NCBI GenBank assembly: GCA_914767715.1
Contig: OU612072.1
Coordinates: forward strand, 14,508,001 to 14,572,000
DNA length: 64,000 bases
Direction: 5' to 3'
Source of the DNA: Membranipora membranacea
Taxonomy: Eukaryota > Bryozoa > Gymnolaemata > Cheilostomatida > Membraniporidae
Shown piece by piece: positions 21,801 to 31,497 of the stretch. The notes beneath the pieces are model-generated. The model searched no databases, was not told the origin of the DNA, and saw only the letters and a program-made list of their open reading frames with translations. Position 1 is the first letter of the stretch. Each line of letters starts with the position of its first letter. A program made the translations under genes and the position numbers.

Positions 21801-23691
21801 TACATGTCTGTATGAGATGGTCACAAACCTCAACACCACACTGATCAGATAACTCCGGGTCTGACAGGCTGTTCAACTATATCAACAATACAAACATATA
21901 ACATGGTAAGATAGCCAGTAGCAGTCTCAATAAAATTATATCATCAACAATCAATGCTTCGCTGGTTTTTTTCAATTTTGTTTCTGCTAAATCTATTCAT
22001 GAGATATGTAAATTCCCAGACTAGAAAATGATGGTGGCTATACAGGGTAAGAATTAGGGAATAATTTGTCACAGACATTATATCCGAAGTTTGAGGCTGA
22101 CATACCAAGCTAAAAGGCATATTCCTAGCCTTGCGGCCATGTGTTTCGGTTTTATTGGTTCGAACCAAAATAACCAAAACCTGTGGCCACGTGACAAGGC
22201 TAGCATATTCCTCTCAGGAAAAATTGTAGAGCATAAGAAAATCAATTCATCAGGTTATAATTGCTCCTAATCAACTCTCAAGATCTGCCCAACCTATAAA
22301 TAAAATGATTTAGGCAACAGCGGCAAGAATATCAAATAGCCACATAGACTGCTTTGTGGAACTGTAGTTACAACGCTGCGAGCTGCACAAGCCCGAAAAT
22401 TCCAAATCAGATGACCTACCCATCTCATTATGAGATGCTCTTTGCTCATATCCTCTAGCCTCAGTACCCAGTACACAAACTGCCAATGTCGAACCGCGTT
22501 GTCTTCTAAGAGAGCAGGTAGCAAGGACCTAGGTCTTGCTTCGATCCTCTCACATATTCTGCCCAGTCTTCGAACCAAGTGTAATATAAGCAAGATATTG
22601 AACCTGAAATAGAAATAAACTTGCATTTATTAACAAAGACATATACTGCAAAGGTTTATGGATTAGTCATTTTAATTTTTAGGATAAAATAGGCTGATAA
22701 GCAATAGCGCCGAAGCAGAATTAGCCAGAGCATTCTAAGGAGGAGTCACCCTTCAAACAAACTGAAGGTTGCCATGGACAAGCTAAGAGGGTATTCGATA
22801 CTGCCAGAGTCAAGCTCATCGTCTCCAAGAAAATGGAGATACTGTTTGATCAATTTTGCCAGTGATAGAGTAGCAACCCTCAAACCTGTCAGTAGCAGAG
22901 GGGGGGGGGGACTAACACTGGCAAAATGTATCGAACTTGATCGAAGGAATTTGTGGGATAGGTCAACAAAAAAATAATACACGCCCTGAGGATAATCATC
23001 CTAGTCGGGAATATTTGCAGCGAGCAGTTTTCTAGTACCAGGAGACGTTATGGGGAACCTAAGTGCATAGTGATGATAATGATGTCGTTATGAATGGTAA
23101 CTTAATAACAACTCAATAGACTGTAAGACATATGATACCAATGAAATCATATAGTGATATACACAACTAACCTCTTAACTCCAAGGTCTTCACTGAGAAA
23201 TTCAACCTGCTGTTCAACGTCTTCAGAATCTTCAGAGATACATCTTGGACAATATACTGCATCTAATACTTCTGTGAAAAGATAAATATATTGGTAAATA
23301 CATGTAGGCCTAGTAATACCAATGTGAGTGACACGCGTTGGATTTATTTAATATTGAGCACTCGTCATGTGTTTTTTTTTGTTGAGTCAGCTTTATGCTG
23401 TCTAGACTAGCCATTAGCTACTTTGATTTGTGGATATGAATGGAACAACACTGAAACTAGGCAAAGCTGGAATGCTTGCCCAACTAGAAGGGCTGTACGT
23501 GTCTGTATAGGAATGGAACATCTACATTAGTTTGCTTGGGATGGAATGTGGGATCGATTTTTTACTCCTAGTGAATGTGTGATAGACTCACCATGAACAA
23601 ACCCTGCATGACAATCCAAAAACTCTTTTGATAACTCCTTAGGTATTGCAGATACTATGAACCTATCGAAACATTGACTCAGCAGAGTCAT
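12895..23691 (-). CDS. 14-exon Myb/SANT double-domain protein with SPRK-rich basic linker
   Basis: Exons, 5' to 3' on minus: 23691-23592, 23271-23172, 22603-22420, 21876-21748, 21432-21353, 20894-20347, 20005-19892, 18832-18473, 17773-16787, 16044-15921, 15140-15024, 14510-14376, 14142-13741, 13060-12895. Every junction is GT-AG and every phase joins without conflict, giving 3,546 coding bases (about 1,181 residues). Start ATG at 23691-23689 has A at -3. Residues 1-200 look helix-rich and I recognise no family. Residues 200-900 are Ser/Pro/Lys-rich with repeated SPRK/TPRK motifs, the pattern of CDK sites in chromatin proteins. Two Myb/SANT domains follow, near 930-983 and 1110-1163; each ends in an SIRNHW recognition-helix motif like NAIKNHW of animal MYB repeat 3. 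Role inferred: nuclear DNA- or chromatin-binding. No telomere-specific TRF signature. The last exon might instead splice at 12915 (AAA|GTAAGA) to an unseen exon. Confidence 0.85.
12916..14142 (-). other. Myb/SANT domain 2, split at the same position
   Basis: The end of exon 14142-13741 supplies helix 1 (YKWTLDDDKILYSLIKG); exon 13060-12895 supplies helices 2-3 (DYAQIQTHLPHRSTDSIRNH then WASLKKRK). The phase-2 intron falls at the same residue as in domain 1. The upstream part of exon 14142-13741 is a Ser/Asn/Gln-rich spacer with repeated NQS-type motifs. The second Trp position is Tyr. Confidence 0.85.
13128..13341 (-). mobile_element. tRNA-derived SINE, minus orientation
   Basis: Reverse-complement reading gives a GTGAATAGC...CCATCAACCCATTC head, a GGGATGGTGAGATGGTGAAA segment, an A-box-like GGTTAGCACG and a clear B box GGTTCGAATCC, then a tail with GTTGATTGTTCCAGCC and GTATACCTC. 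The same blocks in the same order occur on the plus strand at 58498, 59070 and 59745. It lies in the intron between the last two Myb exons. Confidence 0.78.
14376..15140 (-). other. Myb/SANT domain 1, split over two exons
   Basis: Exon 15140-15024 supplies helix 1 (YKWTLHEDRKLYNLVS); exon 14510-14376 supplies helices 2-3 (DFKEVSKAFPYRSIDSIRNH then WSKMRKKK). The intron sits in phase 2 between helix 1 and helix 2. First Trp and the acidic pair of helix 1 are present, and the last Trp of helix 3 is present; the central Trp is Phe. Confidence 0.85.
17955..18042 (-). mobile_element. tRNA-like sequence (tRNA pseudogene or SINE head)
   Basis: Minus strand begins GGTAGGAGGTAGCTCAGTTG with a perfect D-arm (GCTC...GAGC), giving an A box, and has a B-box-like GGCTTGAATCC. 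The 5' GGTAG can pair with CTACC at the 3' end. The anticodon stem is poor and the length is 88, so I do not call a working tRNA; it could be a degenerate tRNA copy or the start of a SINE. It is intronic in the Myb gene, on the same strand. Confidence 0.6.
18895..19312 (+). pseudogene. Broken unknown ORF inside a Myb-gene intron
   Basis: An open frame of 80 codons without ATG (18895-19134) ends at TAG 19135-19137; it has coding-like composition, including RLLVSYPSTMQHRVSNDLIN. A second frame opens at 19139 and runs to TAA at 19310-19312 (57 codons, including RLPPVFTTLDGVYRDQVNRL). Together they look like one protein broken by a frameshift. It lies antisense in the intron between Myb-gene exons at 19892 and 18832, directly beside the mobile element at 19350, so an origin in a transposon-borne gene is likely. 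I do not recognise the family. Confidence 0.4.
19350..19740 (+). mobile_element. About 390-bp dispersed element (copy A)
   Basis: The reverse complement of this stretch recurs at 41228-41605 with the same block order: TGACTCTCGTGATCTGACTG, then a GCACGTGCAAGAACAATGAG block, a TGACAAGAGAGGATAACTAT block, then CAGAGCAGGTAGCCAATCAG and CTCATGCCCAGAGCTGAGCA. A shorter diverged copy is at 11714. No coding capacity. It is probably a MITE; ends were not defined. Confidence 0.75.
22126..22202. mobile_element. 77-bp hairpin insertion with perfect 9-bp target duplication, TAGCC family
   Basis: Ends TAGCCTTG and CAAGGCTA are perfect inverted repeats; inner blocks (GCGGCCATG with GTGGCCACG, and CGGTTTTATTGGTTCG with CGAACCAAAATAACC) also pair. 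The insertion is bracketed by GCATATTCC at 22117-22125 and 22203-22211. It lies in the intron between Myb-gene exons 22603-22420 and 21876-21748. No coding capacity. Confidence 0.8.
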
Positions 23692-26107
23692 GTTATATGC
23701 AGTAGGGATGGGGTAAGGAGAGAAATCAAGTTACTTGTATTCATTTCACAGTATTCAGTTCCAAACTTGTTGAAAGTTCATCAGCCGCGTAATTTCAAGT
23801 TAGCCTCATTATCCAAAACTGACTTTGGGGTCAACAGTGAAATTCAGTATCAGTTAAGGAAGTTAGGGTTATTTCTAGCAGTTGAAGCAATACCATTTTC
23901 ACCCTGAGGTAGTTTCGAGGCTATGCTCAATAAAGCGCACCCAGTAATACTCATAATTGAGGGGACAACTCTTGCAAAATCAATATAAGGCTGTCTGCTA
24001 ACATAATGGATGTACTCGCCCGGGGGGGGGGGGGGGGCGTCGGACGAGGGGCATCATAAATACATATTCTTTACACATTTAATCCTGGCGATTATCGACA
24101 TGGAATTCAAATGAGAAGACTTCAGTACCAGATAGTGTTCACTCTCTATTTATTCTGAACTTTCAACACCTTCAAACTGGCGGCAACTTTTGACTGCACG
24201 GCATGGCATATCATTCAAAGATGTCTATGAGTCTACTCTGTCTTTATTTAACGGTTCTATGTGAATTGTGTAGGGGCACTTTTTCCGGGGCTCAAGATTC
24301 CGAATTATATATGACTGATGATACAGAGAGCGCCAACAAGGCCGTCAAAAAGTATTTGAAGATTTGTGGAATCTTTACCTGCACAAGCGTGACTACTGTT
24401 GAGTCAGGTAGAGATAATTTCTAAGTTGTGTCAACCAGACAAGCCTACAATTAATTCAGTTTGCGTAAAATTATTTATTTAATTACCCTGACTATTAAAA
24501 TTACATGAGAGAAAACCGTATATATATAAATGATTTAAAATAGAATTTCGTTCCAATCATTCTGACCTGAGTCCTGAACTTCTTATTCTGTTCGATATCT
24601 GTGTTGTATACGATATCCGCAGCTATATTTAGTACTAGTTCACAAAATGTCACTCTGCTACGTAGCAGTCTGTCTGATATTTTTCTTACGATTGGTTGTC
24701 TAACAAGATCCCTCTGGCTATCAGTTTCGGTATGTCACTCGATTGACTTTCTAAATCACCACTGATTCAAGCTTTAGCTGCTGAATATACTTTAATTGCG
24801 TGCCAATGATGTACACAGTGACACAGTTTTTGTCAGGCAGTTTCACTTTGATGATACTATAAGTCTCTGTCTAGTTGCTGGTAACTTTCACTTTTATGAT
24901 ATTAGTCTCTGTAGTTGTTGGTAACTTATAGTGGTATTCTCTTGCTAATTTTTATAGGTGATGGCAAATTGTCAGATTTTGGCAAGACAGGACGAGACTG
25001 AGACAGCAACATAATTCGAGACCGAGACGAGACCGAGAAATATACGATGCTGATGAAATTGAAAACTGCCTCTTTAATGGCATCGGCCACGGTTTTTGAT
25101 GTTTTGGTTTAAAAAACCCAAAAACCGTCGCGAAAATTGTGACAAAAACAGTGTTTGTGATGAACGAGTCTCAACATTAATAAAGATTAATAAAGAACCT
25201 CACAAGGCAAGGTTTCTAACCAATCAAAGTTTCCCCAAACAGTCAGGTTCTCAATAGCTAAGGTTTCCTACCGGGTACAGAGGGTAAGAACTAGAATGAT
25301 ACGGTCAAGTCAGCATCAGTCAAGGGTGGGTAGATAGAGGAAACAGTTAGAGTTTCATTCTCAGTCTCATTCTTCTTTCTCTCTCATTCACCCACCCTGT
25401 GCCCTATTCAATTCAGGTTAATAGACTGGACCCACTCATTCACCACCATCATCATCGTACATGTGTTCTAACTGGTTGACTCTGTGAGTGATGTTATTGG
25501 AAATTTGCAGGCACACTATGCCTGGCAGGTGTTTGTAATTAAGGAATGAAGAAGAGTTGGTTATTTAAAAGACATGTTCATTTTAAGTAGGTTATCTTAG
25601 TGGGATGGGACTGGAAATTCCAGCAGGGCGAATTTTAACGACTTCAATCTTCCATAGCAAAACAGCCAAAGCAAGATTATCACATGTATAAATGATTACA
25701 TTATCTCAATGTGAGATTGATAGATTTGCTCCATTTTTCTCCCTTATGTGAAAAATTTTCCATCTCGAGAGGGCGCTCAGCCGCCCCTGCCGCATCCACC
25801 CAGAGTTGGGGTAAGAAATATTTCCTCTTGTTAGGAACGAAAATGGTTCCCGCATATACTTATAAAGTACATGCTGTGAGGAATGGAAAAGGAAGTTACT
25901 CTGAATAACTTCAAGTTCCAACACGTAATTTATTGAAGTCAGTTATCTTTGTGTATTCAATTTGGAGTTGTTTGCTCCTTCTATAAAGTCTATGAATGAA
26001 TATCTCGATGATGTAATTCAGGTTCTGTGTGTGTGTGTGTAAATTTGGTTTTGTTAGTTAGTTAAATCTTTATTGCTTAAAGAACGCAGAAAAGAAGGAA
26101 AAATAAA
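23692..26107. other. Region upstream of the Myb gene, no gene recognised
   Basis: Should hold the Myb gene's promoter and 5' untranslated region on the minus strand, but no TATA box or other clear element stands out near 23692-23850. A poly-G tract lies at about 24019-24036. Nothing coding is supported. The box AATTTGGAGTTGTTTGCTCC near 25960 belongs to a repeat family also seen near 35390 and 50385. Confidence 0.45.
24258..24312 (+). repeat. Short fragment of the 2.3 kb array unit
   Basis: GTGAATTGTGTAGGGGCACT then TTTTCC, GGGG and CTCAAGATTCCGAATTATAT match the block around the poly-G tract of the array units (for example 3363-3422), minus most of the G run. It shows that the array sequence is also dispersed. 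Confidence 0.65.
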
Positions 26108-26458
26108 GTGCCTATATTTGCAGGCATGCTGTTGAGCTTAGAACATTTTGGTTCACATGGAAAAAACACAAGGGAAATTTATACTTCAGAACGTCCAGCT
26201 GCGCTACCACACACATTCCCAGACGGAGCTTATAAAAATAATTTATTGAGGTTTTGGAAGGCACACAACAAAAATGAGTATTATAGAGTGTATGGATTGC
26301 AATCCATGATTGTCTTTGCAATGATCTGGTTATTAATATTATTTTACATTATGACTTTAAGATTTGACATATATCGCTATTCGCTATTGGAGGTTTTTAC
26401 CGGTAGGCTTGCACCATTTTCAAAGACTCCGTATCGATGCTACTTAGCTCCTGAGTAG
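26108..26458 (+). CDS. Hypothetical 116-residue ORF with one membrane-like segment
   Basis: Open from ATG at 26126 (or an earlier non-ATG codon at 26108) to TAG at 26456-26458. A stretch near residues 66-88, SMIVFAMIWLLILFYIMTLR, is hydrophobic enough for a membrane span. I see no known domain, no splice partners and no poly(A) signal; the composition is not strongly coding. It may be chance or a transposon fragment. Confidence 0.22.
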   Translation: MPIFAGMLLSLEHFGSHGKNTREIYTSERPAALPHTFPDGAYKNNLLRFWKAHNKNEYYRVYGLQSMIVFAMIWLLILFYIMTLRFDIYRYSLLEVFTGRLAPFSKTPYRCYLAPE

Positions 26459-26915
26459 GAGTACCCTACGTCGGCACTCCGACAAGACTATGCTTGTATG
26501 ACGTTGATATGTGTGGTGACCTCATTCGTCACCTTGTTTAAGTCGTATGAAGTACAGATAGATCAGTTATGCGTTCATTCACGGAATTGCAAAATTTATG
26601 AATAACTTCAAGGGATTAATATTTTGTTGTGTACCTTGACTAGTTTTGACTGCTATAGTTATATTATACACTTTTGTGAGTAAGCCAGGCGTACAGTGTG
26701 GCATGTATATGGCAGGGCAATGGTGTCTTACCTGTTACATGAATGAATGACTGGTTAATAAAATAAACATATATACAGGTATAACAGAAAAGACGTTACA
26801 CTGAATATTAAATTAAATAACACGGAAAAGATGAGGGCTACTGCCTATTATTGAAATGTTCAAGTTACGGATTTGAAGATCTGACAAGCTCTATAGTGTT
26901 GAAGTATGCGAGATA

Positions 26916-27011
26916 CCACACCTAGGCTTGCGCCAGGGTAGGCATAGGGTTTGTGAACCTTGGAGCCCGATGGACAAAATGCCCCGGCCTGTCTGCGGAG
27001 CAGACTGAACC
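26916..27011. repeat. About 95-bp direct repeat, copy 1
   Basis: CCACACCTAGGCTTGCGCCA, GGGTAGGCATAGGGTTTG and GGAGCCCGATGGACAA blocks recur in the same order and orientation 221 bases downstream. This is a GC-rich island in AT-rich DNA. Confidence 0.8.
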
Positions 27012-27136
27012 AATTCTACACCTTCGGTGTTGAGTAGTATTTGCGGTTGATGAGAGTTCGGAAGTTGCCAGGTATTTGTTGAGACATGGTCGTTACAGTG
27101 GTCATCTATATGTGTCACAATAGAGTGAGTGAGCTG

Positions 27137-27232
27137 CCACACCGAGGCTGACGCCAGGGTAGGCATAGGGTTTGAAACCCGGGAGCCCGACGGACAATAA
27201 TGACCCGGCCCTGTCTGCATAGCAGACTAATC
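27137..27232. repeat. About 95-bp direct repeat, copy 2
   Basis: Partner of 26916-27011 at roughly 85 percent identity by eye: CCACACCGAGGCTGACGCCA, GGGTAGGCATAGGGTTTGAA and GGAGCCCGACGGACAATAA blocks. Likely a short dispersed element inserted twice or duplicated locally. Confidence 0.8.
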
Positions 27233-27429
27233 ATGAACACATTTGGTTTAAACATGTAATGAGCAGCATCTGTAATGAGATTGTGGCCCCTGGCCATGAT
27301 TGTGGCCAGAGGTCACCAGATAATAGCATGGGTTATGGCAAATGCAAAAATTCGTTTATGACAAAAAGATGAAAGAATTTAGAGAATGTATCCGTAAATT
27401 TGGTAGCACTCAATTAACCACATGTGTCA

Positions 27430-28380
27430 GTTAACCTTGGCAAAATTTCAAGAGACGAACAGCTGGCTTCCCTTTCCAGGTTTAGAGAAACCCTTAGAAT
27501 TGTTTATAAGTCTGACCACTCTTGAACTAAGGAGAAGTTGGCTCCTTAGTCATTCAAAAGGCAGCTCCTGCCAATCAACCGCAGGTATCCCTAAATTGGA
27601 CTAGCAGAAAGCTTGTTTGTGCTTGAGACAATACTCATGCACCACAAAGCGATTGATAACTGTATGTGGTTTATGAACTCGTGGCAATAATAAATATTAG
27701 CCTGTGGTTCGTAGTTTAATATATATATTGCGTAGTTATCTCTAAATAATCTCACTTATTTGTGGAGATTTGAATTCCAACAAGGTTGTTGGGCTTTGTT
27801 TAGTGCCTGGAAGTCCAATTAGGTGACACTGGCAGTTGTATTAGAATCACAGGCCTTGTAACCAATTGATAGGTTACAGACTTCAATTCACTTCTCTGTT
27901 TGGAATGAGAATAGCTCTAGGTCGCTTCAAATTTGGCATTAACTTTAGCTTGATACTTTAATTGACCTATCACGATTCTAGTTCAATGTATCTTTGACTA
28001 CTCAAAGATAATAAAATTCTTGATGCTTATTGAGTGATAATTTTGTAAGGTCAAAGACTGTGTTAACGACTCTTGAATCCTGATACTCGGTGGTTGTTTA
28101 CAATTCAGTGATTTAATCAATACAACTGTTTATTTTGTTCTAAATTTAGAAGTGAATACAAAATGTCAATTTAAAAATGTAAAAGTATAAAGATATTAAT
28201 TTAAAAAAAATGATAATAATCCTTTTTCAAACGAAAGTATAGTATTACCAATATATCCTGGGTCCTCTTGCTTATAATATATCCAGTCTCCAAAGTGTGA
28301 ATAATCCAGAGTAAAAATAATTCATGGTAAAATTAATTCTCAAAATATTTAACTGAATTAAAATCAGATCTATATAAAAA
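27430..28380 (+). repeat. Old dispersed element, copy related to 50500-51000
   Basis: Ordered matches with the later region: ACGAACAGCTGG..TTCCC, GAGACAATRCTC..CACCACAAAG, AGTGCCTGGAAGYCCAAT and ATCACAGGCCT. Spacing is similar (for example 340-360 bases between the first and third words). Divergence is high. No protein recognised. Confidence 0.55.
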
Positions 28381-28382
28381 AA

Positions 28383-28437
28383 ATGAAGTGCTTTTCCTCC
28401 ATGTTTATACTGTTAGTATGTGTGTTTGTATCCGGTG
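28383..28437 (+). CDS. Possible signal-peptide first exon
   Basis: ATG at 28383 begins MKCFSSMFILLVCVFVSG, a convincing secretory signal core, ending at TCCG|GTGAGC, a reasonable donor in phase 1 at 28436. A signal-peptide exon followed by a phase-1 intron is common in secreted animal proteins. I found no downstream exon, so this is only a candidate. Confidence 0.25.
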
Positions 28438-28656
28438 AGCACTTCTTTTTTCATTCGAATTTTCCTCTTTTTATACCCTCCGGTGGTGCTTGCCGAAATC
28501 TTTCATCATTTCCAAGACTCTTATCCTTCATCCTTGTGCTGTTTTATTGCGGGTGTGGTAATGTTCTCCCTGTAAATTAAATGTTTTGCCCTCAGTCTTT
28601 CTAACATGATTGATTGCACGATTGCACCTTACGTGGAAATTGTACACAAGACAATC

Positions 28657-28850
28657 TCATTGGCTGAAGCACTATGACACGTAGTCTATTTTAAGCCTAA
28701 ACTTCGTATTGGCTGTATTATTATGACACGTAGTCTATTTTAAACCAAACATTCTCATTGGCTGTCTTCACTTTAAGACAGTGGAATTTCCAGTGTCTTA
28801 TAACAATACGTGATCCAGTAAATGTAGGAGTTACCCTGCATTATAAAAGG
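28657..28850 (+). promoter_or_regulatory. TATA promoter with three repeated ATTGG boxes
   Basis: TATAAAA at 28842-28848 lies in a CATTATAAAAGGG context. Upstream are three ATTGGCTG boxes (inverted CCAAT) at 28659, 28708 and 28757. The first two belong to a roughly 50-base duplicated unit that also repeats TATGACACGTAGTCTATTTT. Transcription would start near 28872 on the plus strand. No clear coding exon follows, so it may drive a non-coding first exon or a mobile element. Confidence 0.5.
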
Positions 28851-29895
28851 GAAAGACAACTTGTGAAACAGCAGTTAATGGAACTGATATCTAGCTTGTA
28901 CTGCTGCTGTCACGATAGCTAATAGTGAATGAATATGTGATGCAACATTCAGGGTCAATTATAAAGAGCAAATATTTGCCATTAACCATGGATGTCATTT
29001 GTAAAGGCTGTTCTATATTCTAGCTGAGCTAATGGCATCTGCGGTAACCAAGTGGGGCAGTTTTGGGTTGCTCCCTGTTTTTCTCTATGCAATTTGGTTC
29101 ATAATTTAAACATTACATGCATGGAAAAGAAAAGAAACTGACAAAAGCCAAAAACTGAAACTAAGATTAAATTTTAAGTATCATTCTTCCGGAAATGACA
29201 TGTTTAATGCTATAGCAGATGACGCCATTGTTTCAACAAGTTTTAAAATCCTTGGGGTCAATATGTATTTATATTTCCCAAACAGTTTAAGTAGATATTA
29301 AGAACTCATCATCAGAGGCTATTGTCTCCAGACGAACGGCTGGAGAGGAGGCTTGGGTGTGTTCCAAGGGTGTTGCCTCCAATGTGTCTACTGCATTTTT
29401 GCCTACTTAGATACACTTGCCCAGTGTGTCAAGGTTTGAAAACTGTAAGTTAATTAACAGTTTAAGACTCATAACTAATTCTTGCAAACGGTCAAATACT
29501 GTATATTATCATGATTATATTGTTTGATGTCAAACCAAAAGGAAGGAGGAAGGATGTGAGGTTAACGTTAATTAATGTGATAATGATATATATATTATGT
29601 AATTATAGGTGGATGAAGTTCGCTCTTATACTGAACTGAAGTGGCTTTGATCGTCAAAAGATAAAGAACATCAATTATCAATTATATTTATACATATTTT
29701 ATAACTGCAAATATATGTAAAAAACCTTAAAGAAAAGCGTAATATTTATAATAATTCAAGCTGGGCTGATTGGAGCTGTTTCCTTTTTTCTGTGCTGACA
29801 CTCTCAACACCACTGGGAACATGTCCGCTTTAGAATGACGGGGCATTTGAAAACAGCCTTAACAATAAAGTTGAAATAACAGTCTGAGTTTTGGG

Positions 29896-29930
29896 TATAA
29901 AAGGGGAGAGCAGCACAAGTATATGTCAGT
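29896..29930 (+). promoter_or_regulatory. TATA box core promoter
   Basis: GGGTATAAAAGGGGAG is a near-consensus TATA element with GC-rich flanks; start expected near 29926. An ATTGG box lies at 29767. About 80 bases downstream is ACACTGTAAGG, a possible splice donor of an untranslated first exon. The target gene was not identified. Confidence 0.4.
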
Positions 29931-30139
29931 CGATGTCTAGGAGTGAACTGATCTACCTGTCTCAACCTAAAAACTCACACTGTAAGGTTCGTCATTTTGC
30001 GTTATGTCTTTTTAAAGTCTAAATTCTAAAACAATAAAGTGAAAATTCATAGTAGACAATACACTGCATAGTTAATATAATGGTCACTCAAGTGTATAAA
30101 AAGTAGAGGCAGACCTCCTGCCCCGGCAGCATACTCCTA

Positions 30140-30335
30140 GTTCGTACCTTATAGTACTAATGTATGGTACCCTCTAGTTGATCGATAAAGCTTTGTCATA
30201 AACTCCTAATATGTTGGCATATCTATCTAACACATATAGAATTTGTTTGTATTGATGGATGTGAACAGGATTGTGCTATACCAATTGTTGCTTATATGCT
30301 ATACCAATTTTGACTCTTATAAATGTCCTTAATCA
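30140..30335 (+). repeat. Strongly diverged fragment of the 2.3 kb array unit
   Basis: Order of blocks matches the last third of the array unit: TACTAATGTATGGTACCCTC, then GGCATATCTATCTAACACAT, ATAGAATTTG, AACAGGATTGTGCTA and GCTTATATGCTATACCAATT. Identity is low, so this is tentative. Confidence 0.4.
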
Positions 30336-30806
30336 GCAAAAGTCTTAATACATACAGTATACTGTAGCATCATGTTCGGTTTCCACGTAAAAATCCCAGC
30401 AGTGCCATCACACTCTTTTATGCAAGTTACAAACCACATAAACAATATGTTTCTCTGTGACCCCTACTCTCACTGGAATTACAATTCTGTTCAACCTGGA
30501 AAGGAGTTGTATAACAGATAGTCACCTTTTTGACCCATCAAAGCCTCATGATTTTTCAGCAGCAGGTATGTATTTCTAATTAGGTAATAGGTTATATTTG
30601 CTGAGTAGTTTGCAATGTACTATACTAATACTAAACTATACTAGTACTAATAGTTTATCAATCAGCCCATGAAATTCAATTCCTGATTAATTAAGCCATG
30701 CAAACATTTTATCACCCGCCTTGATTGGACATGTTGAGTCCTCTGGTTTCTAGGTCAAACCATGAATAACAGGTGAGGTTGGGGGGGGGGGTCTCAGAGC
30801 ATAAAG

Positions 30807-31497
30807 TTGAGCATGAATGTTGAGGAATCCTTAAGGACTTACAAAATTCTCATCAGACCTATCCTAGAATACTGCTCATCTATCTACCTAGAAGGCACTC
30901 AAAAAACATCCAACACAATTGAAAAAGTTCAGAATAAAGCAATTAGAATCATAATATCTGCACCTAAAAAGTTTTCTGTCACAACTGGTAGATCACTCTT
31001 AAACTTACCCACCCTAAATAGTAGAAGACATTACCTATTTCACAAATTTACACATATTATTCAAAAATAAAGCATCAAAGCATATTTTTCGCCTGGTGCA
31101 AAAGTCCAATAAACACGAACGCTCCCTTAGAAGTAAATGTTCAGTAATAAAACCTTCTTATAGGACACATTTTGGCAAAACAGCTCTCATAAATCTGCTG
31201 CACAATTTCAGACTGAAATGCAAAACGGCTGACAGCCTACTATCTTTTAACTAATACTTTTGATAATAATCGTCACAAGAACAATAATTTTATATATATA
31301 TATATATCATTTTTTATTTCTATAAAGCCATATAACTTACTTTCCCATTATAGAACATCGTCATTTATTTATGTATAACCCCTTTTTTTTGTGTGTATAT
31401 AACTGTATGTAGAGGTCAACAAGTTACTTTTTAACTACTCTGTTATCTGTAAACTTTCTAGAAAACCTCTTTAAACAAATAAATAAATAAATTAAGT
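30807..31497 (+). mobile_element. LINE (non-LTR retrotransposon) 3' end, frameshifted
   Basis: First frame (to 31070) carries the region after the reverse-transcriptase core: YKILIRPILEYCSSIYLEG and IEKVQNKAIRIII. The conserved tail continues in a second frame at 31065-31254, with SYRTHFGKTALINLLHNFRL and a stop at TAA. A one-base change in the A-rich stretch near 31065-31072 separates the frames. It ends near an (AAAT)n tract at about 31475-31496, like the simple-repeat tails of CR1/jockey-type elements. The 5' part, including the catalytic domain, is missing: a dead truncated copy. Confidence 0.8.

Noticed and set aside
12895-23691. TRF/shelterin telomere protein identity for the Myb gene
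   Set aside because: The overall layout is similar, but helix 3 (SIRNHW) resembles animal MYB repeat 3, not the TRF type, and the N-terminal region could not be matched to the TRFH fold by eye.
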